64,000 nt of DNA from Paraglaciecola arctica BSs20135 (GCF_000314995.1 NZ_BAEO01000031.1:62001-126000), one strand, 5' to 3'. Positions 46,090-56,217 are shown, counted from the stretch's first letter. Numbers and translations are program-made. The notes: generated by a model not told the origin, from the letters alone.

Positions 46090-47382
46090 ATGAATAAGCA
46101 AATTAAATTAATAACGATAGCCGCACTATTTTGTGGAATAACAACCATAAGCACTGCAACAATTGCAAATGTTCAATCGGCTGAGAAAACCGAAAAACAT
46201 AAAGCCGAAAGTCAGAGTAAAGAACATATTGAAGAAGAACAAGATGACGGACATGGGCATGAAGAAGAAAAAGATGATGAGCATGGACACGAAGAAGAAA
46301 AAGATGATGGGCATGGGCATGAAGAAGAAAAAGACGATGGGCATGGGCATGAAGACGAAAATGAACACGAAGAAGAAGGTGCAGGAGTTAAACTTTCAAA
46401 GAAACAGTTGAATTTAGCAGGAATTAGCCTAACCGTGTTAGAGCCTCAGGCGATGTCTTTCAGTATTTATTCGCAAGGCGAGATAAAAGCGAATGACTAT
46501 ACCAGTTATTTAGTCTCACCAAGAGTCGACTCCGTCATCCTAAAACGCCATGTTGCTCTAGGCGATCATGTTGAAATTAATCAGCCCTTGGTTACCTTGT
46601 TTAGTGAGTCAATGGCTGAGGCGCAAGCCAGTTATAGACTCGCTGATTCAGAATGGAAAAGGGTTCAAAAACTGGGTCGAAAAGCGGTAGGTGATAAACG
46701 TTTTATAAAATCTCAGACCGATTATGAGGCTAACTTAGGGCGTTTGTATGCGTTTGGTTTATCCACAGACGCTATTACCTCTTTGGCTACCAACACTAAT
46801 AAACTGGGTCAATACACTTTAAACGCAGAGACTTCTGGCGCTGTATTGTCTGATGATTTTCGTCAAGGCCAACGCATCGAATCAGGCGGCACTTTATTTG
46901 ATTTAGCTGATGAGAGCACGTTATGGGTTGAAGCACGTTTAGCTCCATTAATGGACTTAGACTTACGTGAAAATTCGAAAGCGCAAATTAAAGTCGGTAA
47001 TAATACATATCTAGCCACAGTTACTCAACAAGCTCACACCATCGATCCAGTGACTCGCACGCGCATAGTACGTTTACTGGTTCAAAACGACGATCATAAG
47101 CTTCATCCAGGATTATTTGCCGATGTCTATTTTTCCCTTGAAACTGACAAAAAGGTCCTGGCTGTACCTGAAGAAGCATTAATGCGAGGTAGTGATGGTG
47201 ATTGGATGGTTTTTGTTGAAGAAAATGGCGAATTTAAAGGTGTTGAAATCGAATTGGGACGACAACTTGGAATATTGCGTGAAATTCATGGTTTGCCAGC
47301 AGGCTCAAAAATTGTCACAACTGGTGCTTTTTATGTTGCCGCGGAAATTGCCAAAGGCAGTTTTGACGCACATAACCATTAA
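46090..47382 (+). CDS. RND periplasmic adaptor, CzcB family, with His/Asp/Glu repeat
   Basis: A membrane-fusion protein of 430 residues. After the signal peptide comes a tandem repeat (unit DDGHGHEEEK, four copies), an acidic His-rich metal-binding stretch. The adaptor core follows (RVDSVILKRHVALGDHVEIN, ADSEWKRVQKLGRKAVGDK, and the beta-barrel with PVTRTRIVRLLVQ). It couples the pump at 47409 to the channel at 44790. The ATG at 46090 is preferred; a TTG four codons earlier is also in frame. Confidence 0.9.
   Translation: MNKQIKLITIAALFCGITTISTATIANVQSAEKTEKHKAESQSKEHIEEEQDDGHGHEEEKDDEHGHEEEKDDGHGHEEEKDDGHGHEDENEHEEEGAGVKLSKKQLNLAGISLTVLEPQAMSFSIYSQGEIKANDYTSYLVSPRVDSVILKRHVALGDHVEINQPLVTLFSESMAEAQASYRLADSEWKRVQKLGRKAVGDKRFIKSQTDYEANLGRLYAFGLSTDAITSLATNTNKLGQYTLNAETSGAVLSDDFRQGQRIESGGTLFDLADESTLWVEARLAPLMDLDLRENSKAQIKVGNNTYLATVTQQAHTIDPVTRTRIVRLLVQNDDHKLHPGLFADVYFSLETDKKVLAVPEEALMRGSDGDWMVFVEENGEFKGVEIELGRQLGILREIHGLPAGSKIVTTGAFYVAAEIAKGSFDAHNH
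46231..46350 (+). repeat. In-frame 30-bp tandem repeat, four units
   Basis: Units at 46231, 46261, 46291 and 46321 each encode EEE-DDGHGH-type decapeptides of the adaptor. Differences between units are few. Slippage could change the number of metal-binding units. It is a coding repeat, not a CRISPR. Confidence 0.9.
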
Positions 47383-47408
47383 TTTATTGATAATTGGAGA
47401 ACTAACAC

Positions 47409-50400
47409 ATGTTAAATCGTTTGATTGACTGGTCTGTCGCTAACCGATTATTGGTGATACTTGCCTTGGTTGCGTTAACGGCTTCGGCCTTTTTTACTAT
47501 TCCACGTTTGAATTTGGATGCATTTCCAGATGTGACCAACGTGCAAGTAGCCATAAATACTGAAGCCCCAGGTTTGGCTTCAGAAGAAGTAGAACAACTC
47601 ATTACCTTTCCTATCGAAGCGGTAATGTATGCCTTACCTGATGTTGAAGAAGTACGCTCTATTTCCAAAACAGGTTTGTCTGGTATTACGGTTGTCTTCA
47701 AGGAAGGCACTGATATTTATTTTGCTCGTCAATTGGTTTTTGAGCGATTGCAATCAGCAAAAGAATTAATACCTGAAGGTGTTGGAACACCTGAAATTGG
47801 TCCAAACACCTCTGGTTTGGGGCAGGTATATCAATATTTACTACTCGCTGATGAAGACTCTGGTTATGACAGTACGTCACTTCGAAGTCTAAATGATTGG
47901 GTGGTTAAATTATTATTAATGCCAGTAGACGGAGTAACTGATGTCTTAGCCTTTGGTGGAAATGTTAAACAATATCAAGTCAATGTTAATCCTTCTCGCT
48001 TGCTTGCTTACCAATTAACTCAACAAGATATTGCTAATGCATTGGATGATAATAATGACAATGCGGGTGGCTGGTATATGGATAGAGGCCAAGAGCAACT
48101 TATTATTAGAGGCGTTGGTTGGTTAAGTAGTGATGAAAAAGGTATTGAAGAACTAAAACAAATTCCTGTTAAAACAATTGAAGGTACTGTTGTTTATCTT
48201 GCTGATGTGGCAACTGTTGAGTTTGGAAGCGAAATTAGACAAGGCGCGGTCACGATGACAAAACGTGTCGGTGCTAACGGAAGCAAATTTCTAGGTGAAG
48301 TTGTATCGGGTATTGTTTTGAAACGTATGGGCGCAAATACCAAAGTTGCCATTGATGGCATAAAAGACAGAATACCGCTCATCCAACAAGCCCTACCAAA
48401 AGGAGTGACGTTTGAACCTATTTATGATCAAGCAGACCTCATTGAAAAAGCCGTCAGTACAGTTTCGCAGGCATTGATTTTGGCTTTTGTCTTTATTGTT
48501 ATTGTGCTGGTGCTTTTCTTACTGAATATCCGCGCAGTTTTACTGGTACTTATTTCTATCCCGCTTTCTGTTGGTATGGCATTAATGATTATGGCTTACA
48601 ATGGCTTGTCTGCGAATTTAATGTCACTGGGTGGTTTAGCGGTCGCTATAGGGATGATGGTAGATGGTGCGGTGGTTATGATGGAAAATATTTTCAAACA
48701 TCTCAGTCAGCCAGACCGTCGTCATGAAGGAACGCATGACAGTGAGAACCCTTTTGATGTCGAAAAAGATATCGATGTAAGTTTGCGTATACAAATTGCC
48801 GCTAGAGAAGTCGCTAAGCCTGTATTTTTTGCAGTAACCATTATTATGGTGGTTTTTGCGCCTTTGTTTAGCTTAGAAGGCGTTGAAGGCAAACTATTTC
48901 AACCCATGGCGATTAGTATTATGATTGCTATGGTGGCGTCTTTAGCCGTATCACTCATTGTTGTACCTGCGTTAGCCAGTTACCTGTTTCAACGAGGTTT
49001 TAAAGCACGAACCAGCCCTTTCGTTAGTGTGCTAGAAAAGCTTTACCGCAGTAGTTTAACAAAAGCGATGAACGCCAAAAAAGTAGTTCTTATCGGGTCT
49101 GGAGCCTTGCTTGTTGGTACGTTATTTTTAGTGCCAAATTTAGGCACTGAATTTGTGCCAGAGCTTGAAGAAGGCACTATTAATTTACGTGTAACCATGG
49201 CCCCTTCAACCAGTTTAGCGACTGCCCTTTCAGTTTCACCTAAATTGGAAAAAATATTACTTGAATTTCCTGAAGTAATTTATGCTACCAGTCGTATTGG
49301 CCGAGCAGAAATTGGTGGCGATCCAGAGCCGGTCAGTAACATTGAAATCTATATTGGTCTCAAACCAGTTGTAGAGTGGACCAGTGCTAAAACACGCCAT
49401 GAACTTCAAGGTTTGATGGAAGTAAAGCTTGAGCAATTTCCAGGTTTACTACTGAATTTTTCTCAACCTATAGCAACAAGAGTAGATGAATTACTTTCTG
49501 GTGTTAAAGCGCAGTTAGCCATAAAACTATTTGGTGCTGATCTCGATGTCCTTGCTCAGCAAGGCCAAGCTATAGTTAATGCTATTCAAGGTGTTGATGG
49601 TGCAAGGGATGTCGCTATGGAGCCAATAGCAGGTGAATCTCAGTTAGTCGTTAGACCAAACCGTCGTCAATTATCTCGATACGGTTTATCGGTTGGTGAT
49701 GTGATGAGATTAGTGCGTAATGGTATTGGTGGCCACGAAGTAGGACAAGTCATTAATGGAAATGAGCGTTATGACATTTACCTGCGAATAGCCAAAGAGT
49801 TTAGAAATCAGCAACAAACTATTGCTGATTTACGACTACAAGCCCCAACAGGTGCATGGGTGAGATTGAGTGATGTTGCTGATATTGCTATTGAATCAGG
49901 GCCACCTCAGGTACGCCGAGATGATGTCCAGCGACGCGTCGTTATTCAAGCCAATGTGCAAGGCCGAGATATGGGGAGTGTCGTAAAAGATATTCGAGAA
50001 GCAATTGCAAGTAAGGTTGATTTACCTCCCGGTTATTCTGTTGATATAGGTGGTCAATTTGAAAATCAACAACGAGCACAGCAACGCCTCGCTATTGTTG
50101 TTCCACTTTCTATTGGCATTATTGCGTTGTTGTTATATTTTGCTTTTACCAGTGTTGGTCAAGCCATGCTCATCCTCGTTAATTTACCTTTAGCTATGAT
50201 TGGTGGGATTGTCGCCTTATATATTTCTGGTCAATACCTATCTGTACCTAGCTCGATTGGTTTTATTACCTTATTTGGTGTTGCTGTTCTTAATGGTGTG
50301 GTTATGGTTGAAGCGATTAATTTACGCATTGAAACAGGTACGGAAAGTATTGCCAAAGCCGTTTACGAAGGCGCTGTATCAAGGCTTCGTCCAGTACTGA

Positions 50401-50591
50401 TGACAGCGATTACTTCCGCCCTTGGTTTGATACCTATTATCATGTCAAGTGGTGTAGGCTCTGAGATACAACGACCATTAGCGACCGTCATTGTGGGTGG
50501 CTTGGTCACCGCGACCTTCCTTACTTTATTTGTACTCCCCGTACTTTATGGTTGGTTTTCTAAAGGTCGGATTGAAGAAATGAGAAGGTAG
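47409..50591 (+). CDS. Heavy-metal efflux RND transporter, CzcA family (second copy)
   Basis: An RND pump of 1060 residues. The start SVANRLLVILALVALTASAF, the INTEAPGLASEEVEQLITFP block and helix-four sequence AVAIGMMVDGAVVMMEN are visible. The helix-four motif differs from DFGLIVDGAVIIVEN of the first copy, so the two pumps probably belong to different HME subgroups with different metals. It is part of the second channel-adaptor-pump set and is followed 90 bp later by a CDF gene. Confidence 0.92.
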   Translation: MLNRLIDWSVANRLLVILALVALTASAFFTIPRLNLDAFPDVTNVQVAINTEAPGLASEEVEQLITFPIEAVMYALPDVEEVRSISKTGLSGITVVFKEGTDIYFARQLVFERLQSAKELIPEGVGTPEIGPNTSGLGQVYQYLLLADEDSGYDSTSLRSLNDWVVKLLLMPVDGVTDVLAFGGNVKQYQVNVNPSRLLAYQLTQQDIANALDDNNDNAGGWYMDRGQEQLIIRGVGWLSSDEKGIEELKQIPVKTIEGTVVYLADVATVEFGSEIRQGAVTMTKRVGANGSKFLGEVVSGIVLKRMGANTKVAIDGIKDRIPLIQQALPKGVTFEPIYDQADLIEKAVSTVSQALILAFVFIVIVLVLFLLNIRAVLLVLISIPLSVGMALMIMAYNGLSANLMSLGGLAVAIGMMVDGAVVMMENIFKHLSQPDRRHEGTHDSENPFDVEKDIDVSLRIQIAAREVAKPVFFAVTIIMVVFAPLFSLEGVEGKLFQPMAISIMIAMVASLAVSLIVVPALASYLFQRGFKARTSPFVSVLEKLYRSSLTKAMNAKKVVLIGSGALLVGTLFLVPNLGTEFVPELEEGTINLRVTMAPSTSLATALSVSPKLEKILLEFPEVIYATSRIGRAEIGGDPEPVSNIEIYIGLKPVVEWTSAKTRHELQGLMEVKLEQFPGLLLNFSQPIATRVDELLSGVKAQLAIKLFGADLDVLAQQGQAIVNAIQGVDGARDVAMEPIAGESQLVVRPNRRQLSRYGLSVGDVMRLVRNGIGGHEVGQVINGNERYDIYLRIAKEFRNQQQTIADLRLQAPTGAWVRLSDVADIAIESGPPQVRRDDVQRRVVIQANVQGRDMGSVVKDIREAIASKVDLPPGYSVDIGGQFENQQRAQQRLAIVVPLSIGIIALLLYFAFTSVGQAMLILVNLPLAMIGGIVALYISGQYLSVPSSIGFITLFGVAVLNGVVMVEAINLRIETGTESIAKAVYEGAVSRLRPVLMTAITSALGLIPIIMSSGVGSEIQRPLATVIVGGLVTATFLTLFVLPVLYGWFSKGRIEEMRR

Positions 50592-50681
50592 TTCTACTTG
50601 GTTAAAGTAAATATAACGGTTTGCTTTAACTAGATATCCCGTAGGTATTCGCTGCGGGATATCAATTTATAGGAGAAAGTC

Positions 50682-51602
50682 ATGTCCGACAATTTACATC
50701 AACACCCAGCTAGCCATGGACACAGTCATATTCCTAAAGATATGTCTTCAAGTCGTATTGGCTGGGCATTTATATTAAATGTTTGTTTTACTATTATCGA
50801 ATTTATTGGCGGCTGGTTAACCAACAGTACTGCAATAATGGCGGATGCGGTTCACGATTTAGGAGATAGTTTATCCATCGGTCTCGCTTGGGGATTAAAT
50901 AAACTCAGCAAGAAAAACCATGATGAAACGTTTAGTTACGGCTACCACCGTTTTTCTTTACTTGGTGCGCTTATTAACGGCGTTGTCTTAGTAGCGGGGT
51001 CAATTTGGGTGTTAACCATTTCATTCCCTCGATTGTTATCGCCAGAGATGCCTGATGCACAAGGCATGCTGTGGTTAGCGATATTAGGGGTGACTGTTAA
51101 TGGTTATGCTGCCTTCAAATTAAGTGACGGGAAAACATTAAACGAACGTGTACTTAATTGGCATTTACTGGAAGACGTTTTAGGTTGGGTAGCTGTGCTA
51201 ATTGTCGCTATTGTCTTAATGTTTATCGAACTGCCAATACTTGATCCCATACTTTCAATCGGATTTACGTTATTTATTCTTTTTAATGTCTTAAAAAACC
51301 TCCGCACTGCAATACGTCTATTTTTGCAGGCAACACCAGAACAAGCCATGCAAGAAAAAATAAGAAATGAATTATCAACATTGACGTCTATTGAAGACAT
51401 TCATCATTTTCATTTGTGGTCACTTGATGGTGAAAGGCATGTACTTACTGCTCATTTAGTAGTGAACCATTATTTTGATCAACAGGAATATATTGCGATA
51501 AAGCATGAAATATCAACACGACTAAGCCCGTTTCATCTTGAACATACAACGTTGGAATTTGAGTTTGTAGACGAAATATGTAGAGATTCAAAAAACAATT
51601 AG
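50682..51602 (+). CDS. Cation diffusion facilitator transporter (second long copy)
   Basis: A CDF antiporter of 306 residues with a His-rich N-terminus (HQHPASHGHSH) and the site NSTAIMADAVHDLGDSLSIG, the same as in the gene at 36623-37504. The two proteins are similar over their full length, more so than the efflux sets they accompany. GGAGAAAG lies ahead of the ATG. It ends the second efflux cluster. Confidence 0.9.
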   Translation: MSDNLHQHPASHGHSHIPKDMSSSRIGWAFILNVCFTIIEFIGGWLTNSTAIMADAVHDLGDSLSIGLAWGLNKLSKKNHDETFSYGYHRFSLLGALINGVVLVAGSIWVLTISFPRLLSPEMPDAQGMLWLAILGVTVNGYAAFKLSDGKTLNERVLNWHLLEDVLGWVAVLIVAIVLMFIELPILDPILSIGFTLFILFNVLKNLRTAIRLFLQATPEQAMQEKIRNELSTLTSIEDIHHFHLWSLDGERHVLTAHLVVNHYFDQQEYIAIKHEISTRLSPFHLEHTTLEFEFVDEICRDSKNN

Positions 51603-51813
51603 AAATGTTTTCAAAGATGAAAAGACATTTTAACCAAACCGTCACTAGAAACGTCTTCGTCATGATGGTTTGGAAATATACGCAAGGATAAAACCAAGTT
51701 TGGGACTTTGTGAACTATATGCTATCACTAGCAGATGATTCAAAAGATAAACGATGTGATCTTAATTAAAGTTAATTTAACCTCGGCACATTTTCTTAAG
51801 GAATAAATAATTT

Positions 51814-52278
51814 ATGATTGTTCGTTATTTGTTGTTTTTTATTTTGATTAACCCGTTGAGCGCAATTGCTGCCACTCAAACTATGCAAATATACAGATGG
51901 ACGGATGACTCTGGAATAATCCATTTGTCCCAATTCCCACCTGAAGGCAAAAATAATAATTTTAAGGTAGAAAAAATTCAGGTGTCAATCCCGATTTCAA
52001 TGCCTCCAAAAGAAGAAAACAACAAGGAACGGATGGAAAATATTAAGAAATATATCAAAGAAAGAGAAAGTGCTAGAAATATGCAAATAGAATCATCAAA
52101 AACAGCACAAACAAATAAAATTAATTGTGCAATCGCGCGCAAAAATCTAGATCTTTATCAAAGTGGCCAAAGAATAAGAACACGTGATAATGATAATAGT
52201 GAGACTCAAATATTAACAGAAAAAGAGCGGCTCAAACGCATTAAACGATCAGAAAAAAATGTTCAATCCTATTGTTGA
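51814..52278 (+). CDS. DUF4124 domain secreted protein
   Basis: A protein of 154 residues with a signal peptide (LLFFILINPLSAIAAT) and a DUF4124 start (IYRWTDDSGIIHLSQFPPEG). A basic, helical C-terminal half with several Lys/Glu runs follows. DUF4124 proteins are periplasmic and of unknown role. It stands alone and ends 20 bp before a 40-bp palindrome. Confidence 0.78.
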   Translation: MIVRYLLFFILINPLSAIAATQTMQIYRWTDDSGIIHLSQFPPEGKNNNFKVEKIQVSIPISMPPKEENNKERMENIKKYIKERESARNMQIESSKTAQTNKINCAIARKNLDLYQSGQRIRTRDNDNSETQILTEKERLKRIKRSEKNVQSYC

Positions 52279-52297
52279 ATAACGCGGACCCGTAAAT

Positions 52298-52337
52298 GCC
52301 ATTAATTAGCTGATAATTTTATCAGCTAATTAATGGC
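52298..52337. repeat. 40-bp near-perfect palindrome, probable bidirectional terminator
   Basis: Perfect 19-bp arms (GCCATTAATTAGCTGATAA and its complement) are separated by only TT. It lies between converging genes (stops at 52278 and 52382). The stem is unusually long and AT-rich, with no T-tract beyond it. It may be a terminator or a cruciform-forming site. Confidence 0.7.
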
Positions 52338-52381
52338 AACAAAGTCACTTGCTCAATGAGCATTGCCAGCTTCCCATTCAA

Positions 52382-52729
52382 TTACATGTCTGAAAACCGA
52401 TTTACCCCTTGTACCATTCGTTTAATTTCATTTTCTTCCAGATCTTTTATCGTATCGAGCAACTCTTTGGCGCTGTCTATATCGACACGAGAATAAATAT
52501 GAGTGTACAACTCAATCACTTGCTCGTGATGGTTTACTGTTTTTTCCATAATGTGCGTCATATCTAATTCTTTAAAAGGTGAGTCGCAATGACCATGCTC
52601 AATAAAGGGGGGGTTTTCGATATAGTCATAACACCACATATTCAATGCTTTTTTATCAGCAGTATTGATAAACCCCTGCACAATGCGCTCTAAACTCGCT
52701 TCGTGATCAGACAAGTAGTTAAGGGTCAT
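52382..52729 (-). CDS. Unrecognised helical protein; start uncertain
   Basis: The protein has 115 residues from the ATG at 52729 and looks all-helical (MEKTVNHHEQVIELYTHIY, SAKELLDTIKDLEENEIKRM). No family is recognised. The frame stays open about 170 bases further upstream with coding-like sequence (QVETIRDVLNWTVTFHKNLK, CLKHCSEQ), yet holds no ATG, GTG or TTG. The true start may be a rare codon, or the 5' end may be damaged. No good ribosome-binding site precedes 52729. Confidence 0.55.
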   Translation of the reverse strand: MTLNYLSDHEASLERIVQGFINTADKKALNMWCYDYIENPPFIEHGHCDSPFKELDMTHIMEKTVNHHEQVIELYTHIYSRVDIDSAKELLDTIKDLEENEIKRMVQGVNRFSDM

Positions 52730-52899
52730 TTGCGCCCGCTCATCTTTATTTTGTTCAGAACAGTGTTTTAAGCAGTCCTTTAAGTTTTTATGAAATGTAA
52801 CAGTCCAATTAAGTACGTCTCTAATTGTTTCAACTTGTATAGTGATATCCCTAAGTTTAATCGTATTTATCTTCGCTAATTGTTTGATTACTACTCTAA

Positions 52900-54228
52900 C
52901 TACTCAGATGTTTCAGTTGAGCCTTTACCGTACCACTTAGACAAGTAAAAGCGCTCGTATGAAAATATGCTAACAATAGCAACCGCTGAATAAACAACGA
53001 TGAGCGGATCTGTGTTTATTTTATACATTGTAAGAGCCGTTAGAACGATCGCATCGAAAGTTAACGCCATCAATATTAACGGTGACGAAGCACTTATTTC
53101 CTTTCTCATATAGCGATAAACACCCCATTGAATGATCATGTCCATTACTATGTATAAAAAAGCGCCGAGTGAAGCGATCCTTCCGATATCAAAGAATACG
53201 GCAAGTAGTGACGCAATTACCACGGCATATACAAGTGTGTGTTTTTGAATAGAGCCTGACATACCAAAATGGCTGTGAGGGATCATTTTCATATCAGTCA
53301 TCATGGCCAACATGCGCGATACTGCAAAAACACTTGCTAATACGCCAGACAATGTCGCCACAGCAGCAAGAACGATTGTTAAATAGAATCCAGTGCGACC
53401 AAGAGCTGGCTCTGCCGCTTCTGCCAACGAGTAATCTTTTGCTGAGATAATTTCTTCAATTGAAAGACTAGAGCCAACAGCAAATGTAACAAGCACATAA
53501 ACAACAGCACACAGTGCAATAGAAATCATGATAGCCAAACCGATATTTCGATGAGGGTTGGTGATTTCCGACCCGCTATTCGTGATGGTCGTAAAACCTT
53601 TAAAAGCTAAAATCGTGAGTGCCACTGAAGCTATAAATCCCGTTAAACTAAAGGTAGATGTCGTATCAATGTTGGCAGAAAATTGAAATCCACTCGACCA
53701 CAATGCCGCTATGGCAAACAGGGAAATACCACCAATTTTAATGACCGCCATAATTGATGACAAAAAGCCAACCGACCGATTTCCAGCCATATTGACGGCA
53801 AATGCAAAAAGTATGACGCCAACAGATATGATGGGCACCAATAGACCACCAGTGATATCGAAAGGTCGCAAAACGTAAGAGGCAAAGGTTCTAGCAACAA
53901 GGCTTTCCGCAATGACCATGGACAGTGCCATCAATAAAGCCGCGCCAGCGGCAATCGCGCCAGTGCCATAGGACTTTTGTAAAATCATCGCAACACCACC
54001 GGATGATGGCCATGCATTGGACATTTTTATATAACTGTAAGCACTGAATCCGGCAATAATAGCGCCGACAATAAAAGCAAATGGAAAAAAAGGTCCGGCT
54101 AATTCGGCTACTTGGCCTGTTAGCGCAAAAATACCGGCACCAATCATAACGCCAGTTCCCATTGCAACTGCACTAGTAAGTGAGATTGACTCTTTGCCCT
54201 GTTCGTTGTGTTTATGTTTATGATCCAT
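52900..54228 (-). CDS. APC-family amino acid permease
   Basis: A permease of 442 residues with about twelve hydrophobic segments. The start SLTSAVAMGTGVMIGAGIFA is the conserved first-helix glycine motif of the amino acid/polyamine/organocation superfamily, and FKGFTTITNSGSEITNPHRN is the typical helix-six to loop region. The substrate is unknown. It is followed, at the upstream side, by an ATP-grasp-like gene 128 bp away on the same strand. Confidence 0.88.
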   Translation of the reverse strand: MDHKHKHNEQGKESISLTSAVAMGTGVMIGAGIFALTGQVAELAGPFFPFAFIVGAIIAGFSAYSYIKMSNAWPSSGGVAMILQKSYGTGAIAAGAALLMALSMVIAESLVARTFASYVLRPFDITGGLLVPIISVGVILFAFAVNMAGNRSVGFLSSIMAVIKIGGISLFAIAALWSSGFQFSANIDTTSTFSLTGFIASVALTILAFKGFTTITNSGSEITNPHRNIGLAIMISIALCAVVYVLVTFAVGSSLSIEEIISAKDYSLAEAAEPALGRTGFYLTIVLAAVATLSGVLASVFAVSRMLAMMTDMKMIPHSHFGMSGSIQKHTLVYAVVIASLLAVFFDIGRIASLGAFLYIVMDMIIQWGVYRYMRKEISASSPLILMALTFDAIVLTALTMYKINTDPLIVVYSAVAIVSIFSYERFYLSKWYGKGSTETSE

Positions 54229-54356
54229 ATGTCGGATACCCCATAGGAAATTGAATGAAAATGTTTACTTAAATTAGTTTTACAAACGCCATCGGCTCAA
54301 ATTATTTAATTAAGGTACTCTCCTGAATAAGCATATTGAGCCGCCTGTGGGTTAAT

Positions 54357-56117
54357 TTATTTGCTGTCACTTACCACTGCTGCACCGAATACCAATTCCT
54401 TTAATTGCGCCCAATGCGCTTCTGTTGGTACTGTTTCAACATCAATTTCATGAGCTGCGTTAAAGTCCAGCCTACCTTGTGCATCGAATACCAACCAACT
54501 ACAGGTTTCATTAACAACGGTTTCCGGTTGGCAACATACAAGTCGTAAATACCAATCGACTAAAATGAAACAACGACCGGCAAACTCTGGCGCTGTGGAC
54601 TTGCCTCGAACGAGCGCAAGGTAGTAGTCATGTACGAGTGGCTTTACTGTGTCTTCTTCTATTAAAAACAATCGGGTTTCATGTTGCACAATCGATTCGG
54701 GGCAACAGGCGTCGTTGTGATCACCAATGTCGTTGGGACCGTCAATATGGGGGAACTCAATGTCCGATGCGGGCGTGATTGAACAAATTATTTCACTAGG
54801 GTCAATTGGCCCTTCGTAGACCGGTGCAAAACCGCCATCGAGGGTACGAAAATTGGTCGTCTGTCCCTGATACAAGCGTGCAGCGACCCATTGCACCTTG
54901 TCGTCATAGGTATAGTTTCGCAAATCAAATTTGAGAACTTGTGCAGGTTCGTTATCCGAAATAACCCGACTACCGGGTACCACCAAAGCTTGTGCTATAT
55001 AACCGCCTGCGAGGATTTCCTTCCAGACACGCTTAGTTAACTTGTCGCCACGGTAGGCAGCTCGACCGCCAAACCCAGCGAAAGGCTTGAAAAATAGTCC
55101 TCGGCGCTTTTGCCAAAGTCGCTCCGCGTTTTCGGGTAGCACAATTTCAGTGTGAGGGATCGCCGCAAGCAAAATATCTTGTGTGGCCTTTGGCAACCCC
55201 AATGCCTGTAGCCGTATAGGATCACTAAGCAACACAAGGTTACGTTTGTCCGCAAACAGAGCGTGCGCCTGCGGATTGGGCGTGAGCACAATAGCGTTTT
55301 GCAGATAAGCCTCTCGCAATGTAGCGCTGGCAGGCTCACTAAGGGAAAAATCTGTCAGTCGGTTGTATACCAAGTCGATATTCATCTTGCCGTGTTTAAG
55401 CACACCTTCATGCAAGGTGAACTCACTGGGGTCTGCAATCACAACCTCTAATCCGTGTCTTTGAAATAGTTGCTGAAAGAGCAAAAATTCTGGATATAGA
55501 TACTGTTGTGTGGGGTTCTCATCAACGATAGCTATGCTACGCAACGCTCGTTCATGACCTGATAGAGACCATTCTTGACGGAACATCGCTACAATTTCAT
55601 CTTCAAGGACGCTAGACTTGTTTTGCGCTGGCAGCATTTTATCGATTGCCGGACAGCATGCCCGGTGCGCCCTTGCCAATACTGCGTTGAGCATGGCTCC
55701 CCCCGCATTAGTGTTGATCTCGATCAGTCCAAAGCCGCCTTCAGTGACATGAAAGTCGTAACCGAAAAATACCCCCTTAGCGCCACCTGGATTATGGTTC
55801 GCAATGTGCGGCGATTCACCTAAGATTTCTTCACGATAGGCCGGCAATGCCACAACTGACTCTATAGCATGAACAACTTGCTCCATGCGTGCCATGTTGG
55901 CCTTTGAGACAAAAACGGGGCGCGTAGCGAACAAATAAGGGCAACGCTGCTGAATTAAATCAAATAGGCCAGGTTGACCAATTTCAGACTCCAACGCTTG
56001 TTTTAGCGCTTTGGTATCAAGGCTAATGCAAAAACATTCACTGTTGAGTAGCTCAATCGAATCAGGTCCGGAGGATAGGGTAGCCGCAATAGAAAGACCT
56101 GGCATGTTATCGGTCAT
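54357..56117 (-). CDS. ATP-grasp-like enzyme of unknown substrate
   Basis: A protein of 586 residues. FFKPFAGFGGRAAYRGDKL followed by GGYIAQALVVPGSR resembles the ATP-binding lysine and glycine loop of ATP-grasp ligases, and LIEINTNAGGAMLNAVLARA may be the metal-binding Glu/Asn segment. Such enzymes join an acid to an amine. The substrate is not apparent. It lies between an APC permease and the HflKC genes, with no clear coupling to either. Confidence 0.6.
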   Translation of the reverse strand: MTDNMPGLSIAATLSSGPDSIELLNSECFCISLDTKALKQALESEIGQPGLFDLIQQRCPYLFATRPVFVSKANMARMEQVVHAIESVVALPAYREEILGESPHIANHNPGGAKGVFFGYDFHVTEGGFGLIEINTNAGGAMLNAVLARAHRACCPAIDKMLPAQNKSSVLEDEIVAMFRQEWSLSGHERALRSIAIVDENPTQQYLYPEFLLFQQLFQRHGLEVVIADPSEFTLHEGVLKHGKMNIDLVYNRLTDFSLSEPASATLREAYLQNAIVLTPNPQAHALFADKRNLVLLSDPIRLQALGLPKATQDILLAAIPHTEIVLPENAERLWQKRRGLFFKPFAGFGGRAAYRGDKLTKRVWKEILAGGYIAQALVVPGSRVISDNEPAQVLKFDLRNYTYDDKVQWVAARLYQGQTTNFRTLDGGFAPVYEGPIDPSEIICSITPASDIEFPHIDGPNDIGDHNDACCPESIVQHETRLFLIEEDTVKPLVHDYYLALVRGKSTAPEFAGRCFILVDWYLRLVCCQPETVVNETCSWLVFDAQGRLDFNAAHEIDVETVPTEAHWAQLKELVFGAAVVSDSK

Positions 56118-56217
56118 AAAAAAACACCCTCATTCATATAAGTTCCATTCAAATGCTTCTGTTTTATCCACTTCACTTTCTCTATCAAAGGTTCACTAAA
56201 TATAATGAGGTGGAGAT

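Noticed and set aside
46231-46350. Regular 30-bp repeats as a possible CRISPR array
   Set aside because: The units are directly contiguous without spacers and are in frame within the adaptor gene.
46126-46368. Phe/Met-rich antisense frame opposite the CzcB-like adaptor
   Set aside because: It mirrors the acidic repeat and has no independent support.
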